64,000 nt of DNA from Oceanobacillus salinisoli (GTDB taxonomy: Bacteria; Bacillota; Bacilli; Bacillales; Amphibacillaceae): assembly GCF_009733865.1 (NCBI RefSeq), contig NZ_WOFB01000017.1:62001-126000 (forward strand), in the 5' to 3' direction. The translations under genes and the position numbers were made by a program. Positions 58,930 to 64,000 of the stretch are shown in pieces. A model generated the notes under the pieces. The model did no database searches. It worked only from the letters and a program-made list of their open reading frames with translations, and was not told the DNA's origin. Every line of letters starts with the position of its first letter. Position 1 is the first letter of the stretch.

Positions 58930-59784
58930 ATGTCAGCAGAAATTATTAGCGGGAAGGATTTAGCACAGGAACTCAGATTAAACATGAAGCAGGAAGTAGA
59001 AGAACTGCGTAAAGAAGGAATTACACCACAATTAACAGTTGTACTCGTAGGGGATAATCCTGCATCCAAATCTTATGTTAAAGGAAAAGAAAAGGCAGCA
59101 AAGGAAGTTGGAATATCTTCATCTGTCATAGAATTACCTGCAACTATACCTGAAGAAGAACTGCTCCAATTAATACATAAATTGAACCAGGATAAAGAGG
59201 TGAATGGGATTCTTGTCCAACTGCCTCTTCCAGATCACATCAGTGAACAAAAAGTTATAGAGACGATTAATCCGGATAAGGACGTGGATGGTTTTCACCC
59301 GGTAAATATTGGAAGGATGATGATTGGGGAGGATACATTCCTGCCGTGTACACCTTATGGTATTTTAACAATGCTTAAATCCAGAAATATCCAGCTGGAA
59401 GGGAAACATGCAGTAGTTATCGGTCGGAGCAATATAGTCGGAAAACCTGTTGGCCAATTATTGCTAAATGAAAACGCAACGGTTACTTATTGCCACTCAC
59501 GTACGAAAGATTTAAGGAATTTTACGACAAAGGCAGATATTTTAATTGTAGCAATTGGTAAACCCAATGTTCTTACTGCAGAAGATATAAAAGATGGAGC
59601 AGTCGTTATTGATGTTGGTATTAATAGACTGGAAAGCGGAAAGTTAACAGGGGATGTAGATTTCGAAAGTGCTGTAAGTAGGGCTTCTTACATCACGCCA
59701 GTTCCAAAGGGAGTAGGTCCAATGACCATCGCCATGCTATTAAAAAATACAATAAAAGCAGCTAAAGGACTAGAAAATCGTTGA
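58930..59784 (+). CDS. folD: Methylenetetrahydrofolate dehydrogenase/cyclohydrolase
   Basis: A 284-residue bifunctional folate enzyme, interconverting methylene-, methenyl- and 10-formyl-THF. [23 protein letters not shown] with catalytic Tyr/Lys, [34 protein letters not shown] and [16 protein letters not shown]. Links to the C1 units from the glycine cleavage operon in the same window. Start ATG 58930 behind AGGGGAAAT. Confidence 0.97.
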   Translation: MSAEIISGKDLAQELRLNMKQEVEELRKEGITPQLTVVLVGDNPASKSYVKGKEKAAKEVGISSSVIELPATIPEEELLQLIHKLNQDKEVNGILVQLPLPDHISEQKVIETINPDKDVDGFHPVNIGRMMIGEDTFLPCTPYGILTMLKSRNIQLEGKHAVVIGRSNIVGKPVGQLLLNENATVTYCHSRTKDLRNFTTKADILIVAIGKPNVLTAEDIKDGAVVIDVGINRLESGKLTGDVDFESAVSRASYITPVPKGVGPMTIAMLLKNTIKAAKGLENR

Positions 59785-61130
59785 ATCATAAATATTTAAC
59801 TGTTGCAGCAATAACGAAATATATTAAGCGTAAAATGGATACCGATCAACATTTAAGAGACATTTTGATGAAAGGCGAAATTTCAAATTTTAAGCATCAT
59901 TCCCGTGGACATATGTATATGACAATAAAAGATGAGCAGGCAAAAATCCAGGCCGTCATGTTCGCTGGCAATAACCGGTTTTTAAAGTTCAGGCCGGAAA
60001 ATGGAATGAATGTACTTATAAGAGGGGAAATCAGTGTATATGAAGCACATGGACAATATCAGCTTTATATCCACCAAATGGAACCGGATGGCATTGGTTC
60101 TTTATACTTAGCTTTTGAACAACTTAAAGAGAAATTACATAAAAAAGGCTATTTTGACGAATCACACAAAAAAAGCATTCCAATGTATCCTCAACATATA
60201 GGGGTGGTTACCTCTCCTACTGGTGCCGCTGTACGGGATATTATTACAACGATCAGAAGAAGATATCCGGTAGCAACAGTAAGTGTTATACCGGTATTGG
60301 TGCAAGGTCCGAATGCAGCTCAATCGATTAAGCATGCTATTGAAAAAGCTAATAAAATTGGTGATTTTGACACGTTAATTGTCGGCAGGGGTGGAGGTTC
60401 CATTGAGGAATTATGGAGCTTTAATGAAGAGATGGTTGCAGATGCAATCTTCCAATCGAATATTCCGATTATTTCAGCTGTTGGCCATGAGACAGATATA
60501 ACCATTAGTGATTATGTAGCTGATCTTCGTGCACCAACTCCAACTGGAGCGGCAGAGATTGCAGTTCCATCACAAGTTGAATTAAGAGGAAGAATATTGA
60601 AATTAAAGCAGGCGTTGAACAGGGAACTGCAGAGAGAACTGTCCAACTATCATAACCATTTAAGGCGTTTAACAGAATCCTATGCTTTCCGCTATCCAGA
60701 ACAGCTTGTTAAACAAAGGGAGCAAGAGCTGGATAGTTTAATGGAAAGGTTGCAAAAGGCAGTAGTAAATATCAGGAGAGAGAAGAAGCAGCGTTTAGAA
60801 AGCATGTTAAAACGACTGGTTGCACAGCACCCTAAGAAACAAGTGGAACAGGCGCAGAAACATTTATCTGAACACATCAAACTACAGAACTATTATATGA
60901 AAAAAATAGTAGAGAGCAAGACTGTCAAACTAACAAACACGATAGACAAGCTAGCTTTACTGAACCCTTTAGAAATTATGAAACGAGGGTTTGCTCTGCC
61001 GTATACTTCAGATGGAGAGATGATAAAATCAGTAGCGCAAATACAGTCAGATGATGAAATTGCTGTACGATTAAAAGATGGAAACTTATATTGTCATGTA
61101 TTACAAGTAGAGGAGAATTTGGATGAGTAA
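59781..61130 (+). CDS. xseA: Exodeoxyribonuclease VII large subunit
   Basis: A 449-residue nuclease subunit degrading single-stranded DNA with XseB. OB domain (about residues 20-110: [20 protein letters not shown]), catalytic core with [27 protein letters not shown] and [11 protein letters not shown], then a long coiled coil (about 270-380) that binds XseB. TTG 59781 overlaps the folD stop and gives the expected N-terminus. Confidence 0.95.
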   Translation: MNHKYLTVAAITKYIKRKMDTDQHLRDILMKGEISNFKHHSRGHMYMTIKDEQAKIQAVMFAGNNRFLKFRPENGMNVLIRGEISVYEAHGQYQLYIHQMEPDGIGSLYLAFEQLKEKLHKKGYFDESHKKSIPMYPQHIGVVTSPTGAAVRDIITTIRRRYPVATVSVIPVLVQGPNAAQSIKHAIEKANKIGDFDTLIVGRGGGSIEELWSFNEEMVADAIFQSNIPIISAVGHETDITISDYVADLRAPTPTGAAEIAVPSQVELRGRILKLKQALNRELQRELSNYHNHLRRLTESYAFRYPEQLVKQREQELDSLMERLQKAVVNIRREKKQRLESMLKRLVAQHPKKQVEQAQKHLSEHIKLQNYYMKKIVESKTVKLTNTIDKLALLNPLEIMKRGFALPYTSDGEMIKSVAQIQSDDEIAVRLKDGNLYCHVLQVEENLDE

Positions 61131-61356
61131 AAATGATGAACTTTCTTTTGAAGAAGCGATGAAAAACTTGGAAGATATCGTTCAAAAGCTAGAAGAAGGG
61201 GATGTTCCTTTAGAAAAGGCAATCAGTTATTATCAGGAAGGAATGAACCTTTCCAAAATGTGCAGTGATAAGTTGAGTCATGTTCAAGATAAAATGACGC
61301 AAATTATGAACGAACAAGGGGAATTTGAATCGTTTGAAGTACAGGAGGAAGAGTAA
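61123..61356 (+). CDS. xseB: Exodeoxyribonuclease VII small subunit
   Basis: A 77-residue helical protein: [34 protein letters not shown] is diagnostic. Start ATG 61123 overlaps the end of xseA by eight bases, behind AGAGGAG. Ends two bases before ispA. Confidence 0.96.
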   Translation: MSKNDELSFEEAMKNLEDIVQKLEEGDVPLEKAISYYQEGMNLSKMCSDKLSHVQDKMTQIMNEQGEFESFEVQEEE

Positions 61357-61358
61357 AC

Positions 61359-62243
61359 GTGTCAGATAGCCTGAAGGAATATATTAGTGATTATAGAAAC
61401 ATGATTGAAATGGAATTACAGGAACACCTTCAAAAATTATCGATTCCAGAGCAGTTAAAAGATTCAATGTTATATTCAGTAGAAGCTGGGGGAAAAAAAT
61501 TACGTCCCATCTTACTGCTCGCTAGTTATCAAGCTTACAAAAAAGATTATAAAAAAGCAGTTTCATCCAGTGTTGCACTGGAAATGATTCATACCTACTC
61601 ACTTATTCATGATGATTTGCCTGCACTGGATGATGATGATTATCGCAGAGGAAAGCCAACCAATCATAAAGCTTTTAACGAGGCAACGGCAATTTTGGCC
61701 GGAGATGCATTATTAACATACAGTTTTGAAGTGATAGCCAAAGATCCATTATTAGATGCCGAACAAAAAGTGGAGATTATGAAAATGCTGTCCTTCTGCA
61801 GTGGACCAAGTGGAATGGTTGCCGGGCAATTTTTAGATATGGGAGCAGAAAACCGGGAAGTAACCATAGAAGAGCTTGAGAAGATTCATATGTTAAAAAC
61901 GGGTAAATTACTTGAATTTGCGGTCTTTACTGGTGCATATCTTGCTGGTGCATCAGAAAAGCAATTAGAGCATTTAAAACAATTTTCCTTTTATCTAGGT
62001 TTAATCTTTCAAGTACAAGACGATATTCTCGATGTAATGGGTGATGAAGAGCAGCTTGGAAAACCTGTCGGGAGTGATGAGGGAAATGAAAAAAGTACGT
62101 ACCCTAAATTGCTCGGTATAGAGGGTGCCATCAAGAAAAAAGAAGAATATGCTGCAAACGCTGCAGCTGCCTTACAAAAAGCAAATGCACAAAACACCTA
62201 TTTAATGGCATTAATGGAGTACTTTAGTAATAGGAGCTACTAG
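61359..62243 (+). CDS. ispA: Farnesyl diphosphate synthase
   Basis: A 294-residue prenyl transferase, chain-lengthening DMAPP with IPP to farnesyl-PP. First Asp motif HDDLPALDDDDYRRGKPT, second QVQDDILDVMGD, plus GGKKLRPIL. GTG 61359 is the start behind CAGGAGGAAG. In most relatives dxs comes next; here the OLE RNA region follows. Confidence 0.96.
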   Translation: MSDSLKEYISDYRNMIEMELQEHLQKLSIPEQLKDSMLYSVEAGGKKLRPILLLASYQAYKKDYKKAVSSSVALEMIHTYSLIHDDLPALDDDDYRRGKPTNHKAFNEATAILAGDALLTYSFEVIAKDPLLDAEQKVEIMKMLSFCSGPSGMVAGQFLDMGAENREVTIEELEKIHMLKTGKLLEFAVFTGAYLAGASEKQLEHLKQFSFYLGLIFQVQDDILDVMGDEEQLGKPVGSDEGNEKSTYPKLLGIEGAIKKKEEYAANAAAALQKANAQNTYLMALMEYFSNRSY

Positions 62244-62249
62244 TGCGTG

Positions 62250-62429
62250 ATCAAAAAGTAGGATGAAAGGGACCGGTCGGCTAAAATCGCAACGTCCTGG
62301 GACTGCGGTTACTCGTCCCATCGAAAACATTTGTTGCAACGCCGACACTAGCACGTCCTGTGGTCGAAAGTTCGAGGCGGCGAGCCAACGAAGAAATTCG
62401 ATGTGTTATTTTCACCGGACTTTTTGAAC
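62250..62429. repeat. R5 palindromic repeat between ispA and OLE
   Basis: Bounded by TCAAAAAGTAGGATG on the left and GGACTTTTTGAACATCC on the right (inverted). Inside are CCGGTCGGC...GCCGACACT arms. The minus-strand form TTCAAAAAGTCCGGTGAA is a familiar Bacillaceae intergenic repeat start. Confidence 0.6.
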
Positions 62430-62483
62430 ATCCTCTACTAGAACAATCTTTCTAGAAATAAAATCTAATCTTTGTTATAATAT

Positions 62484-63085
62484 AAACATATACGGAATGG
62501 TGCAGTATTCTAGTTAGTCCTCCTATCCTGAAGGCGGGCCTAAAAATCCGCCAAAGGGCACATCGATGAAGTTCCTTGTGTTGGCTTGAGGCGCCCAGCC
62601 TTGGGTTGATGCTGGGAGTTAAGGATTTTGGGCGATCCACAAAGGCATGTGGGCGTTGACCCGATTTCCGCGGAGGCCCATCTCTGTCGTGAAAACTAAG
62701 CCTAGTTATCGCGATGGAATGGGGTATGAACCTGCAAAAATATGGTAAGGGATACCTAATGTGCAGCGTAGCCTGTCTTGAGTGGCACTGAGGGGATTAG
62801 ATCGATGGGTATTAAGTCTAGATGGCCACTGGATTTAATATCAATGTCTATGAAATCAGTGCTGCAAAAGAGACTAGGGATGGGTCAAAGACTGTAGAGG
62901 AAACCTCCTAGACTGTTCGTTATGACTTTTAGAAGGGATTATAGTGCGGATTAAGTGGTAATCCAGTCTAGCTATTGGTGACAAAGCTAAGGTGGGTTTA
63001 ATGGGGAACCACCCTCATGGCGACGTGGGGCATCCACTTGGGAAAACCTACTGGACCTAAGCCGCAGTTTTAACCTTTTAAAAGA
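62484..63085 (+). ncRNA. ole: OLE RNA (ornate large extremophilic RNA)
   Basis: About 600 bases of structured, non-coding DNA of raised G+C between ispA and a membrane-protein gene. Size, position in the isoprenoid gene group and the following oapA gene match OLE RNA. The text has the class's dense short helices, e.g. GGCGGG..CCGCC at the 5' end, GGCGCCCAGCCTTGGGTTGATGC-like core, and GGGGAACCACCCTCATGGCGACGTGGGGC near the 3' end (each shown in part). A -10-like TATAAT lies at 62476-62481. OLE RNA binds OapA at the membrane and is needed for tolerance of stresses such as alcohol and cold in Halalkalibacterium. Ends are approximate. Confidence 0.85.
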
Positions 63086-63123
63086 CCATTCCACATACAT
63101 AATTTTACAATTCGAGGTTATTC

Positions 63124-63699
63124 ATGAAATCACAAATAAAACGCTCTATTAAATTTAGTTTTTCCATCGCCGTTATCACTTTTGTGTTAGCGGCTATTTT
63201 TTCAGTTGTATCATCCTCCATTCTGAGTGGAGTAGTCTGGATTACAGGATTATTTATTGTATTTTTGATTGTTTTTGTTGGAGTTGTTTTTGACATGCTG
63301 GGAATTGCAGCAACAGCGGCTGACGAAACTCCATTTCATGCGATGGCTGCTGAAAAGATTTCAGGCGCAAAAGAAGCAGTTTATATTGTAAGAAATGCGG
63401 ATCGATTTGCCAGTTTTTGTAATGATGTAATTGGTGATATTTCCGGGATTGTCAGTGGTACAGCTTCCGCAATCGTTGTGTTGCAAATTGCTTCCCTTTT
63501 AAATCAGGCGGAAGGGTCACCAGGTCAGTTAGCGTTATCGACATTATTGACGAGTATTGTTGCAGCATTAACAGTAGGCGGAAAAGCAATTGGGAAAACA
63601 CTGGCAATAAATAGTTCAACTAAGATTATATTTTTTGCTGGAAAGATGGTTTCTATACTTGAAGATAGGTTAAAAATAAATGTATTACCAAAAAAATAA
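63124..63699 (+). CDS. oapA: OLE-associated membrane protein OapA
   Basis: A 191-residue protein with four likely membrane segments (about residues 12-33, 36-58, 108-130, 138-160), a Lys/Arg-rich N-terminus and KISGAKEAVYIVRNADRFASFCNDVIGDISG in the centre. Its place directly after OLE RNA, length and topology match OapA, which binds the RNA and anchors it to the membrane. Start ATG 63124 behind GAGGTT. Followed 18 bases later by tlyA. Confidence 0.87.
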   Translation: MKSQIKRSIKFSFSIAVITFVLAAIFSVVSSSILSGVVWITGLFIVFLIVFVGVVFDMLGIAATAADETPFHAMAAEKISGAKEAVYIVRNADRFASFCNDVIGDISGIVSGTASAIVVLQIASLLNQAEGSPGQLALSTLLTSIVAALTVGGKAIGKTLAINSSTKIIFFAGKMVSILEDRLKINVLPKK

Positions 63700-63717
63700 T
63701 ACAAAAGGATATAATAA

Positions 63718-64000
63718 ATGAGCAAAAAAAGATTAGATGAAATATTAGTGGAAAGAAATTTAGTGGAGAGCACGGATAAGGCAAAACGGCTAATTATGGC
63801 AGGACTTGTTTTTTCAGAGCAAATGCGTTTGGATAAACCAGGGATGAAGATAAAGGAAGATATTCCTCTGACCATTAAAGGAAAACAGATTCCTTATGTT
63901 GGACGAGGCGGTTTGAAATTAGAAAAGGCCCTCTCTTCCTTTTCTATATCAGCTGCCGAAAGGATTTTAATTGATATAGGAGCTTCTACCGGCGGATTTA
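63718..64000 (+). CDS. yqxC: TlyA/YqxC family rRNA methyltransferase/hemolysin, cut by window end
   Basis: The first 94 residues of a TlyA-type protein. N-terminal S4 RNA-binding domain (KKRLDEILVERNLVESTDKAKRLIMAG), VGRGGLKLEKAL and the start of the FtsJ-like fold with its SAM loop DIGASTGGF. TlyA enzymes 2'-O-methylate rRNA; the Bacillus protein's role is less clear. Start ATG 63718 behind AAAAGGAT. In B. subtilis dxs lies just upstream; here oapA does. Confidence 0.94.
   Translation, partial: MSKKRLDEILVERNLVESTDKAKRLIMAGLVFSEQMRLDKPGMKIKEDIPLTIKGKQIPYVGRGGLKLEKALSSFSISAAERILIDIGASTGGF

Noticed and set aside
62452-62640. 62-codon minus-strand frame
   Set aside because: Overlaps the 5' part of OLE RNA; composition follows RNA structure and there is no ribosome-binding site.
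1-64000. CRISPR arrays, tRNA or rRNA genes
   Set aside because: No regularly spaced repeat-spacer array and no cloverleaf or rRNA sequence recognised. The 16S-complementary stretch at 7594-7606 is only 13 bases long.

Overview
The window comes from a low-G+C Gram-positive, spore-forming member of the Bacillaceae. The chromosomal half keeps the Bacillus subtilis gene order comG - yqhG/yqhH - gcvT-gcvPA-gcvPB - yqhL - mntR - yqhO/yqhP/yqhR - papA - efp - spoIIIAA..AH - accB-accC - yqhY - nusB - folD - xseA - xseB - ispA - yqxC/tlyA. An OLE RNA with its membrane partner OapA, and a class II (B12-dependent) ribonucleotide reductase, point to a salt- or alkali-tolerant genus such as Oceanobacillus or Virgibacillus. 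That genus guess is an inference. No rRNA, tRNA or CRISPR array was seen.

Region 1 (1 to about 29,890) is the right-hand part of a tailed (siphovirus-type) prophage; its left end lies outside the window. In order it holds: a small tyrosine recombinase; single-gene accessory ('moron') cassettes (an unknown protein, a lipoprotein, a PIN-like ribonuclease); two zinc-ribbon proteins, an HNH nuclease and a probable cos region; P27-type small and large terminase; HK97-type portal, ClpP-like protease and capsid; head-tail connectors; tail tube, G/GT chaperones, tape measure, Dit, Tal/fibre; then the holin/amidase lysis cassette. The right shoulder holds XRE regulators, an SOS-box YolD gene, an FtsK-type translocase with a replication-relaxation protein, and a second lipoprotein. 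The prophage is integrated inside comGC: the first 13 codons of comGC, ending in the prepilin motif GFTLIEM, survive next to comGB and then run into phage DNA.

Region 2 (29,890 to 34,770) is the rest of the competence locus (comGB, comGA) with yqzE and the yqhG/yqhH pair. Region 3 (34,830 to 39,300) is the glycine cleavage operon behind a tandem glycine riboswitch whose second aptamer has been invaded by a roughly 117-bp repeat (R1). Region 4 (39,300 to 50,160) holds yqhL, nrdJ with two NrdR boxes, mntR, yqhO, yqhP, yqhR, papA and efp, with spacers full of palindromic repeats of several families. Region 5 (50,160 to 55,690) is the sporulation operon spoIIIAA-AH behind a sigma-E promoter. Region 6 (55,690 to the end) runs from fatty-acid synthesis (accBC) through nusB, folD, xseAB and ispA to OLE RNA, oapA and a truncated tlyA. 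The usual dxs gene is absent between ispA and tlyA.

The most interesting signals are: the OLE RNA/OapA pair; the repeat inside the riboswitch; comGC disruption; four accessory phage genes on both strands that share a TTGTCGAAT box (a perfect Spo0A-box core) just before their ribosome-binding sites; four exactly 11-bp-phased WGGCAG repeats ahead of the late region; a canonical frameshift site in the tail-chaperone gene and a matching heptamer exactly where the Tal gene changes frame; and an in-frame amber codon in a capsid decoration gene.
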